A stretch of DNA of 64,000 bases from NCBI RefSeq assembly GCF_018638295.1, contig NZ_JABTTS010000002.1:186001-250000 (forward strand), written 5' to 3'. Every line of letters starts with the position of its first letter. Position 1 is the first letter of the stretch. The position numbers and the translations under genes were made by a program. This document shows positions 7,855 to 15,430 of this stretch, piece after piece. The notes under the pieces are model-generated. The model was given only the letters and a program-made list of their open reading frames with translations. It made no database searches and was not told the DNA's origin. This DNA is from Streptomyces sp. CHD11. GTDB lineage: Bacteria; Actinomycetota; Actinomycetes; Streptomycetales; Streptomycetaceae.

Positions 7855-9054
7855 CTACTTCTCGCGCTGGGAGGGGTCGGGGTGCTCGCCCTCGGACTGG
7901 ACGCGGTACTCGCGGCCGAACATGGCGTCGTGCTCGGCCATGACCCGGTCGCTCGGCGGGTCCTCCCCGCCGTGGATCTGCTCCTGCATCTGCTCGAACC
8001 GCTCGTGCGCCTCACGCACGTAGCCGGCGCCGAGCGTGGTCAGGTCCATCTGGGTGTCGAGCAGCTCGCGCAGATAGCCCTTGTTCGGCTCGAAGGTGAG
8101 CACGTTCGGCAGCTCGGGCGCCAGCACGGAGGCGGGGTCGCGGCCGTCGTGGCGGCGCATCAGGTCGCAGGCGGCGTGGAGGTGTTCCAGCTCCATGTTC
8201 AGGTGCAGCTCCCAGATGGCCTTGATCCTGGGGTCACTCTCCTGCTCCATGAAGGAGTGGTAGAGGTAGCACTCGTTGTACTCGTGGTTGACGAGCTGCT
8301 CCCACCACGTCTCACCCGGGTCGACCAGGGACTCGTAGTGGGTGACGTGCTCCTCCTCGATCAGCCCGATCTCCTGGTAGAGCTGACGGGCGATCGGCTC
8401 CATGTAGGTGGGGCCGGTGTTCATGTAGAAGTTCATGGTCTGCTGCTCCGCCGACATGATGGTCAGCGCGTGCAGCTTGGACAGCGGGTTCGTCCGGTCC
8501 TTGGCGTACGGGTCACGGACGTTGTCGACCGGATTGCGGTGGTGGAACCGGGTGGGACGGCCGGGCATGACCTCGGTGAGCCCGTCGACGATGGACTCGG
8601 CCTTGCGGTGCTCGATCATCTCGTACAGGTTCGCGTACCGGTACAGGTGGTCGAAGTCCTCCAGCACACCGAACTGGTACGCCTGCTTCAGATACGGGTC
8701 CGGCTCCATCCGCGCCACCCACGCCGTCAGGTCCACCGCTACCTGCTCGTAGGCGATCGTCGTCTCCAGCACCGAGGACACGCCGGGGAGCAGCCAGTTC
8801 ACGACCTTCTGCTGCTGCGCCTCGATGTAGCGGACCCGCGCCAGCTGCCGCTTGATCTCGGGATCGCGCGTGTGCCGGGCGAGCTGGTGGCTGAACAGGA
8901 TCGCCTCCACCTCGATCCCGTTCATCGTGATGATCCGGCACCGGGTGTACGGGTCGCAGTGGTCCGGGTCGATCGGGTCCACGTTCAGCTCACGCCAGTT
9001 GCGCAGCTGACGGTCCAGCGGGATACCCCGCTGCTCCAGGGGATTGAACGTCAT
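7855..9054 (-). CDS. Ferritin-like (di-iron) superfamily protein
   Basis: Protein of 399 aa, larger than ferritins. Repeated E...ExxH-type helices are visible: GIEVEAILFSHQLARH, SAEQQTMNFYMNTGP, IGLIEEEHVTHYESLVD, NHEYNECYLYHSFMEQ and HLNMELEHLHAACDLMRRHD. These suggest one or more carboxylate-bridged iron sites in a four-helix bundle. I chose ATG 9054 over ATG 9060 because AGGAG lies 7 nt upstream. It is first gene of a minus-strand unit with the hemerythrin. Substrate unknown; similar proteins are annotated only as hypothetical. Confidence 0.8.
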   Translation of the reverse strand: MTFNPLEQRGIPLDRQLRNWRELNVDPIDPDHCDPYTRCRIITMNGIEVEAILFSHQLARHTRDPEIKRQLARVRYIEAQQQKVVNWLLPGVSSVLETTIAYEQVAVDLTAWVARMEPDPYLKQAYQFGVLEDFDHLYRYANLYEMIEHRKAESIVDGLTEVMPGRPTRFHHRNPVDNVRDPYAKDRTNPLSKLHALTIMSAEQQTMNFYMNTGPTYMEPIARQLYQEIGLIEEEHVTHYESLVDPGETWWEQLVNHEYNECYLYHSFMEQESDPRIKAIWELHLNMELEHLHAACDLMRRHDGRDPASVLAPELPNVLTFEPNKGYLRELLDTQMDLTTLGAGYVREAHERFEQMQEQIHGGEDPPSDRVMAEHDAMFGREYRVQSEGEHPDPSQREK

Positions 9055-9346
9055 GGGCATGCTCCTGAGGACGAGGGGGGACTCGCGCGCCGTGGGGTAC
9101 CCCGTTCTCGGGCGACGAGCACAGACGTGGTCCTCAGTCTGTTCACGGGGGTCGCTTTCCGGCCACCGCTCACACCCGCGATGCGCGGGGTTCCCTCCAG
9201 CGGGCCAACCGGACGGGCGAAGCGGGCGCCGGACGGGCCGGGTGGCGGAGCGCCGCGCGCGTGAGTGCCGCGGACGGGGGAACCTGCGACCGAGGCGACT
9301 TCGAACGGCTTCCAGCGGAACCCAGGACCAGGAACGGAGAAGGGCG

Positions 9347-9898
9347 ATGGCCACCACGGTGGGCGGGGCGCGGGCCGGCACGGGACAGCCGGTGAGTATC
9401 CGGATGCCGGGCATCGTGCTCGGAGTGGGGATGGGCGGATTCGTCGAAGGGATCCTGCTCCACCAGCTCCTGCAGTGGCACCACATGCTCTCCAGCACCA
9501 ATCAGGACCGCATCGGGGTGAAGTACTACGACCCCGACACGGTTTCCGGTCTGGAGATGAACACCCTCTGGGACGGCGTCTTCCACACGGTGTGCTGGCT
9601 CGCGGTCCTCCTCGGCCTCGCCGTCCTGTACGCGCGGGTCACCCACGACCGGCGGCGGGTGTGGACCTCACGCGTGCTGTGGGGGTGGATGCTCGTCGGC
9701 TGGGGCCTGTTCAACCTCGTCGAAGGCCTTCTGAACCACCACATCCTGGGCATCCACCACGTCTACGCCGGAGACGGCCAGGTCTGGTGGGACATCGGCT
9801 TCCTCGTGCTGGGCGCCCTGCTGGTCGCCGGCGGCTACCTGCTCCAGCGCAGCGGCCGGCCCTTCGAGCCGGGCACTCCCACCGGCCGGAACGCCTGA
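9347..9898 (+). CDS. DUF2243 membrane protein
   Basis: Protein of 183 aa with four hydrophobic helices. His clusters near the membrane boundary (EGILLHQLLQWHHMLS; GLLNHHILGIHHVY) are the DUF2243 hallmark. Start ATG follows GGAGAAGGG. Its stop overlaps the ATG of the CtaG-family gene, so the two are translationally coupled; this pairing recurs in actinobacteria. A metal-related role is inference from the His and the partner. Confidence 0.88.
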   Translation: MATTVGGARAGTGQPVSIRMPGIVLGVGMGGFVEGILLHQLLQWHHMLSSTNQDRIGVKYYDPDTVSGLEMNTLWDGVFHTVCWLAVLLGLAVLYARVTHDRRRVWTSRVLWGWMLVGWGLFNLVEGLLNHHILGIHHVYAGDGQVWWDIGFLVLGALLVAGGYLLQRSGRPFEPGTPTGRNA

Positions 9899-10743
9899 TG
9901 GACCACCACGTCCACGACCACGGGCACGACACGGGCGGCAGCCACACCGACGCTCTGGAGTGGCTGCCGCCCGCGCTCGCGCTGCTCGCCGCCGCCGGCC
10001 TCTACCTGCTGCTCGTCCGCCGGGCACGCCACCGCAATCCGGCGCTGGGCTGGAGCCGGTGGCGGACCGGCTGGTTCCTGTGCGGCGTCGTCCTGCTCGG
10101 CGCCGCGCTGCTGCCACCCGTCGCGCCCCTCGCGCACGCGGACTTCCGCGGCCACATGGCCCAGCACCTGCTCATCGGCATGTACGCGCCCCTCGCGCTC
10201 GTCCTCGCGGCCCCCGTCACCCTCCTGCTGCGCACGCTGCCCGCAGCGCGGGGACGGCAGTTGACCGCCGTACTGCACAGCCCGCCCGTCCGGGTGATCG
10301 CCCACCCCGCGGTCGCCCTGGCCCTGTCCACCGGCAGCCTCGCGGTCCTCTACTTCACCCCTCTCTACAACGCGACCGCGGGCAGCCTGGCCGCGCACTG
10401 GCTGCTGCACGCGCACTTCCTGCTCTCCGGCTGCCTCTTCGCCTACGTCATCGCCGGCCCCGACCCCGCACCGTCCCGCCCCGGCGTACGCGCCAGGCTG
10501 GTCTACCTCGGTGTCGCCATCGCGGTGCACGCGGTCGTCTCCCAGCTGATGTACGGCGGCTTCTGGGCCGACATCCACGCCCCCGTCCACCAGGTCCAGG
10601 GTGGTGCGCAGATCATGTACTACGGCGGCGACATCGCCGAACTGCTTCTGGCGGCCGCCCTGGTCGCCACCTGGCGCCCCGAGCCCCGGCGCACGGCGCA
10701 CCGTGCGGCTGCCCCGTCCCGTGAGGTCACGGCACGCGCCTGA
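9898..10743 (+). CDS. Cytochrome c oxidase assembly (CtaG-family) membrane protein
   Basis: Protein of 281 aa starting MDHHVHDHGHDTGGSH, a His-rich head, followed by seven hydrophobic segments of the Caa3-type CtaG fold (HADFRGHMAQHLLIGMYAPL; HWLLHAHFLLSGCLFAYVIA; GGAQIMYYGGDIAELLL). Conserved His are placed in helices as in copper-delivery proteins for cytochrome oxidase. Coupled to DUF2243 by a TGATG overlap. A second copper-handling signal in this region besides the DUF4396 operator. Confidence 0.87.
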   Translation: MDHHVHDHGHDTGGSHTDALEWLPPALALLAAAGLYLLLVRRARHRNPALGWSRWRTGWFLCGVVLLGAALLPPVAPLAHADFRGHMAQHLLIGMYAPLALVLAAPVTLLLRTLPAARGRQLTAVLHSPPVRVIAHPAVALALSTGSLAVLYFTPLYNATAGSLAAHWLLHAHFLLSGCLFAYVIAGPDPAPSRPGVRARLVYLGVAIAVHAVVSQLMYGGFWADIHAPVHQVQGGAQIMYYGGDIAELLLAAALVATWRPEPRRTAHRAAAPSREVTARA

Positions 10744-10831
10744 CCCGACCGACCGCCGGACAGCACCGGTCGGGTCAGGTCAGGTCGGGCCGGGTCGACG
10801 GAGACGATGACGACGCCCTCGGGTATCCCGC

Positions 10832-10975
10832 TCACGCCGCCTCCGGCTTCACCGGGGCGATCTCGGCGATCGGGTCCTCGCCCGGGGTCTTTCTTGATCT
10901 CGCGCGAAGGGGGCGGACGGCCTCGACGCGGTCGCCCGCCAGGTGGGCCGGCACGGTGGCGGCCAGGGCAGCACC
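10832..10975 (-). pseudogene. C-terminal remnant of an unidentified gene
   Basis: Downstream of arsR on the same strand a coding-like frame runs ALAATVPAHLAGDRVEAVRP, continues for about 20 codons and ends AEIAPVKPEAA-stop at 10832. No start codon or upstream domain precedes it. It looks like the tail of a deleted gene. The rest of the CtaG-arsR gap holds nothing else I recognise. Confidence 0.4.
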
Positions 10976-11039
10976 CCCATGTGCTGCCTGTTGCCTGCTG
11001 CCTGTCCGGCTGTGGTGACTGACCGCTGACCGGCAGCGG

Positions 11040-11354
11040 TCAGCCGCGCAGGTCGAGCATGGCGGCCATGGCCGTCACCACGGCCGGGGCGACCTGGTAG
11101 TAGACCCAGGTGCCGCGCCGCTCGGAGGTCAGCAGGCCGGCCTCGCGGAGCTTCTTCAGGTGGTGGGAGACGGTCGGCTGCGAGACGCCGACGTCCGCGA
11201 TGTCGCACACGCACGCCTCCCCGCCCGGATGCGAGGCGATTTTCGAGAAGAGGCGCAGCCGTACGGGGTCCGACAGGGCCTTGAACATGGCGGCCATCTT
11301 CTCCGCGTCCGCCGGGGAGAGCTCCCCGGCGGTGATCGGCGGGCAGCACGGCAC
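11040..11354 (-). CDS. ArsR-family metalloregulator with damaged or misread 5' end
   Basis: Core is a clear ArsR/SmtB repressor: MFKALSDPVRLRLFSKIASH, the metal-box ACVCDIAD, recognition helix SQPTVSHHLKKLREAG and wing TSERRGTWVYYQV. The PCCPP motif near the start supplies extra thiols, as in arsenic sensors. In frame the first usable codon is GTG 11354, giving 104 aa. An ATG at 11406 begins a family-like N-terminus (MPKSEVVELAVL) but lies one base out of frame. Either a one-base insertion near 11370 has hit the gene or GTG is the true start. Confidence 0.7.
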   Translation of the reverse strand: MPCCPPITAGELSPADAEKMAAMFKALSDPVRLRLFSKIASHPGGEACVCDIADVGVSQPTVSHHLKKLREAGLLTSERRGTWVYYQVAPAVVTAMAAMLDLRG

Positions 11355-11490
11355 GGCGTCGCCGTCGGTGCAGGACGGCGAGTTCCACGACCTCTGATTT
11401 CGGCATGCATCTATATTGATACGCGTCGATGTGGGTGGCAAGCTCCGTGGCGTAGGCAGGTATCGACAGGCATCGAAACAGGGAGTCGTC

Positions 11491-11730
11491 GTGGCCACCA
11501 CCCTCCGTACCGTGCTCACCGCGGTCCGAGCCCGCCGCACCGCCCGCCACCTGGCCGGCGTCAGCTTCTGCGACTGCTGCGCCCAGGTCGCGAGGGTGAG
11601 GGCGGTCGGTCGGGAGTGCTGTCGGCCGTTCGGCCGCCCGGGTGGCGCGGTCGCCGCCGACTCGAACGCAACGGGATGGTCGAGCGCCGCGTGCTGCCGA
11701 CCTCGCCGGTCGGCGTCGAATACTCGCTGA
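11491..11730 (+). CDS. Small Cys-containing protein, hybrid C-terminus
   Basis: GTG start with GGGAG 6 nt upstream, divergent from arsR. The first 33 residues (ATTLRTVLTAVRARRTARHL, then AGVSFCDCCAQV) resemble a small actinobacterial protein with a CxxC-like pair. After about 11590 the frame turns into Arg/Ala/Pro-rich sequence that overlaps a headless HxlR gene in another frame. It is probably a truncated gene whose tail is read from foreign sequence. Confidence 0.45.
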   Translation: MATTLRTVLTAVRARRTARHLAGVSFCDCCAQVARVRAVGRECCRPFGRPGGAVAADSNATGWSSAACCRPRRSASNTR

Positions 11731-11846
11731 CCTCCCTCGGCGAATCCCTGCGCGAGCCGTTCGCCCACCTCTACGACTGGACCGTCGCGAACGCCTCCGA
11801 AATCCAAGCACGCCAGCGCGACTACGACCAGCGAGCCCCGCGCTGA
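11652..11846 (+). pseudogene. HxlR-family regulator, 3' half only
   Basis: Sixty-four codons, RRRLERNGMVERRVLPTSPV then GVEYSLTSLGESLREPFAHL and YDWTVANASEIQA, form the wing and C-terminal helix of HxlR/MarR-like repressors. The N-terminal helices and recognition helix are absent, since the frame upstream is unrelated sequence. A deletion fusing this to the 5' part of the small Cys-containing gene explains both. Confidence 0.7.
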
Positions 11847-11932
11847 ACTGAGGGCTGTGGGCCGGGTGCGGATGGAGTCACAGCGGCTCACGGCCTGCCC
11901 CACGAGCTTCCCAGAGCTGGAGATACCCCCAT

Positions 11933-11985
11933 TGACAACCACCCACAACACCGGCGGTGACAACAAGCCTGCCTTAAGTGACAAC
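11933..11985. repeat. Three TGACAAC direct repeats
   Basis: TGACAAC occurs at 11933-11939, 11958-11964 and 11979-11985, spaced 25 and 21 bp, in the gap after the HxlR remnant. The first is part of TTGACAAC, a -35-like element. Possibly a regulator site; could be chance. Confidence 0.35.
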
Positions 11986-12012
11986 TACCGCGCTTCGGCT
12001 CATCTGGCCAGC

Positions 12013-12410
12013 TCAGACTGAGGATGGAAAGGGCTCACTGTTGCCCTTCAGCCTTGCGGCGCCGTAGCGAGCGCCTGCCGTGCGGCGCATGGTTGATGCG
12101 GAGCGCCTGCCCAGCAGCGAGTTGGAGAGCGGGATCGTCAGCCTGAGATTGCCCGAGCGACGTGATGCCGAACCCCGCGCCAGCGAGAGGTCCACCACGA
12201 CTTCGAGCGCGGCCGGCACCTTCGGTACGAGGGCAGCTCATCAGCCGCCGCGTACCCTTCCAGCTCCTTCAGCGCCCAGGCGCGCAGTTGCCCGTGGTGG
12301 GCGTAGCCAGCCAGCATGATGCACCGCCGGAGGGCGGTAGCGAGAGATGCGGTGTCATCCAGGACGTCGCGCTCAAGCTGCTCCAGCCCCCGGATGTCGG
12401 GTGTCGTCAC
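12013..12410 (-). pseudogene. AbiTii-like gene, frameshifted
   Basis: From GTG 12410 the frame reads IRGLEQLERDVLDDTASLAT, ALRRCIMLAGYAHHGQLRAW and ALKELEGYAAADELPSYRR, an excellent match to the AbiTii N-terminal domain of phage-defence proteins. Directly after SYRR the expected continuation (VPAALEVVVDL) lies in a different frame, and a third piece (AGAGFGITSLGQSQADDPAL) in yet another. At least two indels therefore break the gene. A decayed defence gene; the functional form would be about 200 aa. Confidence 0.6.
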
Positions 12411-12515
12411 GGTGTCCAGTCTGCCCTGCCCCACTGACAGCACTGGTCGATTTCGTCGTCCTGGCACCTCGCCTTGCCATCAGCGCCGAGGGAGTCATGG
12501 GCTCCAGTTGCTGAC

Positions 12516-13046
12516 TCAGTCCCGAAGGTCTTTGATCATGACCGCGTACACCGGTGAGTCGGCGAACGGTTGCTGCTCGCCGACTCTGGCGTATCCCCAA
12601 GTCTCGTAGAGCGCTTGGACCTTGGGGTGTGTGACGTCGACCAGCAGCACGGCGAGGTCTTCCGTACGTTCCTTGAGTAGCGCCTCGTGCAGGCGGTCGG
12701 CAATTCCCTGCTTGCGCCAGCTTGGGCGCACCATCACTTCGGAGACCGCGTAGGTGGAGGAGTAGCCGTTGTTCGGCTCGTACGCGGTGGAGCGCCACCA
12801 TTCGCGGCCGGGGGCGAGCGGGGCGCCGTAGGCGAAGCCGACCGGTTCGTCTTCGTCGTACGCCACCACGCAGGAGAAGCTGTCCATGCCGGTCCAGTGG
12901 TCGACGAACCAGGCGAAGCGCTGGTGGAAGGGGTCGTCCATCTGGTCGGCGTAGGCATCGGCGTGTACGTCGATGAGCATCTGCCGGAAGCCTTCGGGAA
13001 GGTTTCCGTGCTGGAAGTGACGCAGGTCGGTCACGCTCGACTCCAT
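12516..13046 (-). CDS. GNAT-family N-acetyltransferase
   Basis: Protein of 176 aa. Acetyl-CoA-binding motif A is EVMVRPSWRKQGIADRLHEA (about 108-127), with the C-terminal LYETWGYARVGEQ beta-strand element typical of GNATs. It overlaps the end of the XRE regulator by 16 bp and so is probably co-translated with it. GTG at 13034 is an alternative start. Substrate unknown; its place beside a RiPP cluster allows a tailoring or self-protection role, which is inference. Confidence 0.85.
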   Translation of the reverse strand: MESSVTDLRHFQHGNLPEGFRQMLIDVHADAYADQMDDPFHQRFAWFVDHWTGMDSFSCVVAYDEDEPVGFAYGAPLAPGREWWRSTAYEPNNGYSSTYAVSEVMVRPSWRKQGIADRLHEALLKERTEDLAVLLVDVTHPKVQALYETWGYARVGEQQPFADSPVYAVMIKDLRD

Positions 13047-14284
13047 TCGGTTCGCATGCGGTCTGCCCAGTCTCGTGCGTAGGAGGCGGAGGGAGCCATG
13101 ACGAACAGGCCCCGGTGGAAGTCGCCCATGAGCGTGCGCATACGGCCGGGCAATGGGTCGCCATCCATGATGGTGAAGACGTCGGTGGCTGAGGCCGTGG
13201 CCTGTTCGGCCGCTCCCTGGTGGAGCTGTGCGAGGGCGAGCTGGGCGGTCGCGAGGGCCTTGTTGCGCCGGAAGGCGGTCGGGATCCTGGCCAGCGCGCG
13301 GTGAGCCATCGCTTCGGCATGAGGGTGGCGTCCGCTGTTGAACTGGACGATTGCGGCGAGGTGGTCAAGTTCGGCCTGCCCGTAGAAGGCGGTCCAGCGC
13401 GGACGCTCTCGGTCGGCCACCCTGGTGAAAGTGTCCTGGGCTGATCCCAGTGAACGCAGGCCCGCACGGCCGTCACCGAGAGCCGCGTACGCGAGGGCGA
13501 CGCGGACTCGGCCCAGCGAGTCGAAGAACGGGTCTCGGCGAGCCGCTGAGGAGGCTTGCGCGGCCTGAGCTGCCGCGAGCGCCTCGGGCCAGTTCTGTCG
13601 CTGGTAGGCAAGCATCGAGAGGTTGACCCAGACCCGCATTTCGGTGGGGCCGTCCTGGGAGAGGCCGGCGTACGTCGCTGATTCGTTCAGGTAGCTCTGG
13701 GCCTGGTCGAGATTGCGGGCGTCGATGCAGGACCAGGCGGCGATGGTGGTGTACTCGGCGGCCAGTGCGTACAGGGCTCGGCGGACGCGTTCGCCGGCGT
13801 TGCGCTGCTGTAGTTCCAGCACCCTGGTGCGGCCCTGGGCGGCGGCCTTCTCCAGTGCCGTGTGTCCGCCCTGGCGGTCGTCGGCTTCGACAAGGGCGTT
13901 CATCCCGGCAGCGACCCGGGCCACGTCCGACATGCCGACGGTCCGGCGTTGCGCCGCCAAGGGAACGGCGGCAGCTGCGCTTCCGGTCGCTGAGGTGAGG
14001 AAAGTGCGACGCCGCACGGGGTCCTCCTGCGGGTGTTGCATGGTGCGTGGTGCGCTGAACCCTAAGTCCTCGACGGGACAACCGAACACTCGCTCCAGGG
14101 CTGCACATGTGCGTCCGATGGGGCGGCGGGAGGTCCCATTGAGGAGGTTGCGGATTGTGCGGTCGGACACGTCACCGGGCCTGCCGGTGATCTCTGCCAG
14201 CGCAGCGTTCATCCGACCAGCCAATTCTTCCTGGGTGAGCCCGAGTTCCTCCATCCGGCTCTTGAGGATGGCGTTCGCTCCCAT
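13031..14284 (-). CDS. XRE-type HTH regulator with TPR-like sensor domain
   Basis: Protein of 417 aa. The HTH (LKSRMEELGLTQEELAGRMN then VSDRTIRNLLNGTSRRPIGR) lies in residues 6-60. A Tat-like stretch (RRRTFLTSATGSAAAAVPLA) follows near 92, then about 280 residues of TPR-like helices (ALYALAAEYTTIAAWSCIDA; MLAYQRQNWPEALAAAQAAQ). Such proteins often regulate linked specialised-metabolite genes. TACGGT at 14291-14296 (minus strand) sits 6 nt before the ATG, so the mRNA may be leaderless. Divergent from the HATPase and RiPP genes, it is the likely cluster regulator. Confidence 0.88.
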   Translation of the reverse strand: MGANAILKSRMEELGLTQEELAGRMNAALAEITGRPGDVSDRTIRNLLNGTSRRPIGRTCAALERVFGCPVEDLGFSAPRTMQHPQEDPVRRRTFLTSATGSAAAAVPLAAQRRTVGMSDVARVAAGMNALVEADDRQGGHTALEKAAAQGRTRVLELQQRNAGERVRRALYALAAEYTTIAAWSCIDARNLDQAQSYLNESATYAGLSQDGPTEMRVWVNLSMLAYQRQNWPEALAAAQAAQASSAARRDPFFDSLGRVRVALAYAALGDGRAGLRSLGSAQDTFTRVADRERPRWTAFYGQAELDHLAAIVQFNSGRHPHAEAMAHRALARIPTAFRRNKALATAQLALAQLHQGAAEQATASATDVFTIMDGDPLPGRMRTLMGDFHRGLFVMAPSASYARDWADRMRTEWSRA

Positions 14285-14530
14285 GGACCGACCGTAGCCC
14301 TGTGGTCACTGGCCGAACCAGACCCGAGGTCATCGGAGCGTAAAGTCTTCCGGTTCGCGGAGGTACGGCGGGGCACGACATTTCCTGTTCGCCGTCGGCC
14401 AAGGGCCGTTGACTCGGTACCAGCCGTTGAGCGGGCGAGATTCACGTTCCTGCCTCTCGATGGCCTGGAGGAAAGCCCGCACCTGCGCACCTGTCGGGGG
14501 CGGGCGTCCCAGCCTCGGAGGGATGACCCC

Positions 14531-14953
14531 TTGACCATGACCGCCGCCACACCAACAGCGACCGGTGTCCCGGGCTACACCGAGACGATGCCGTGCGAGC
14601 CGGAGTCCGCGCGCCGCGCGCGTCTGCTTGTCTCCGCGGCTCTGGACACCTGGGGCATAGGCGAGTTGGCCGAGGTAGGTACTCTGCTCGTCTCGGAGCT
14701 GATCAGCAATGCCGTCGGCCACACGCCCTGTCGCGTGATCCGTGTGGCGATTCGGCGCGAGACGGCCGAAGTGATTCGGATCGGCGTTGCCGACAAATGC
14801 CGAGACACCCCGGAAATGGGTTGTCCTGAAGGTGACTCCGAGGGCGGCCGAGGTCTGCTCCTGGTGGAGTCGCTGAGCTGGCGGTGGGGCTACGACCTGC
14901 ATCGTTGGGGCAAGCTCGTCTGGGCAGAGTTGCGGGTGCCGGCCGCATGCTGA
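14531..14953 (+). CDS. Small GHKL ATP-binding protein (RsbW-like anti-sigma class)
   Basis: Protein of 140 aa with a minimal HATPase_c fold: N-box VSELISNAVGHTP (about residues 58-70), IRIGVADKC in the G1 position, and the G2 loop GGRGLLLVESLS. These stand-alone histidine-kinase-like ATPases are abundant in Streptomyces and usually of unknown target. TTG 14531 is preferred because GGAGG lies 9 nt upstream; ATG 14537 is the alternative. Overlaps the next ORF, so co-translated. Confidence 0.82.
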   Translation: MTMTAATPTATGVPGYTETMPCEPESARRARLLVSAALDTWGIGELAEVGTLLVSELISNAVGHTPCRVIRVAIRRETAEVIRIGVADKCRDTPEMGCPEGDSEGGRGLLLVESLSWRWGYDLHRWGKLVWAELRVPAAC

Positions 14954-15309
14954 TCTCGCGTATCTCCTTACGACTCCTGCCCTCGGAGGAACTGGTCGGC
15001 GACCCGTTCCCGGACGCGTGCGTGCAGCTGGCCTTCGGCCCGACGCGTCCGTCTGACAAGGCCCGCGCGGTTGCTGTCCCAGAGCCGGTCCGGGTAACTC
15101 CCGCCGACCTTGTGCGGCTGCGCGTCGAGTCGGGTCTGGCTCTCGGCGAGATCCGCACGGAGATGCAGCGTGCCGAGATCGCGTGGCGGCAGCAGCTCAG
15201 CCGCCGGTACGGCGACGGCCGACTGGCAGTCGAGGCTCGCGCACCGGACATCAGCCTCCTTCAACGGGTCCTGGAGGGGTTGCGGAATCCCGGTCCGGTT
15301 TCGACGTAG
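14947..15309 (+). CDS. Hypothetical protein with an early TTA codon
   Basis: Protein of 120 aa, not recognised. The N-terminal MLISRISLRLLPSEELVGDP is followed by a charged helical middle (ADLVRLRVESGLALGEIRTE, MQRAEIAWRQQLSRRYGDGR). Codon 8 is TTA (14968-14970), the rare leucine codon read by the bldA tRNA in Streptomyces. The ATG overlaps the end of the HATPase gene. It lies 122 bp upstream of the RiPP precursor and may be an accessory or regulatory factor. Confidence 0.65.
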   Translation: MLISRISLRLLPSEELVGDPFPDACVQLAFGPTRPSDKARAVAVPEPVRVTPADLVRLRVESGLALGEIRTEMQRAEIAWRQQLSRRYGDGRLAVEARAPDISLLQRVLEGLRNPGPVST

Positions 15310-15430
15310 GCCCCGGCACCTCTTCTTCCCGGCGCCCCTGGGACTCCCGCACAAGCAGGATCGTGTTCCTCGATGCCGTGCGGGTGAGCAAGTCGGACGA
15401 AAGACAGAACTTCTGACAGGAAGGAAGACC

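Noticed and set aside
6109..9264. 1051-aa open frame over the Rieske, hemerythrin and ferritin-like genes
   Set aside because: Antisense shadow without domains; the minus-strand genes explain the DNA fully.
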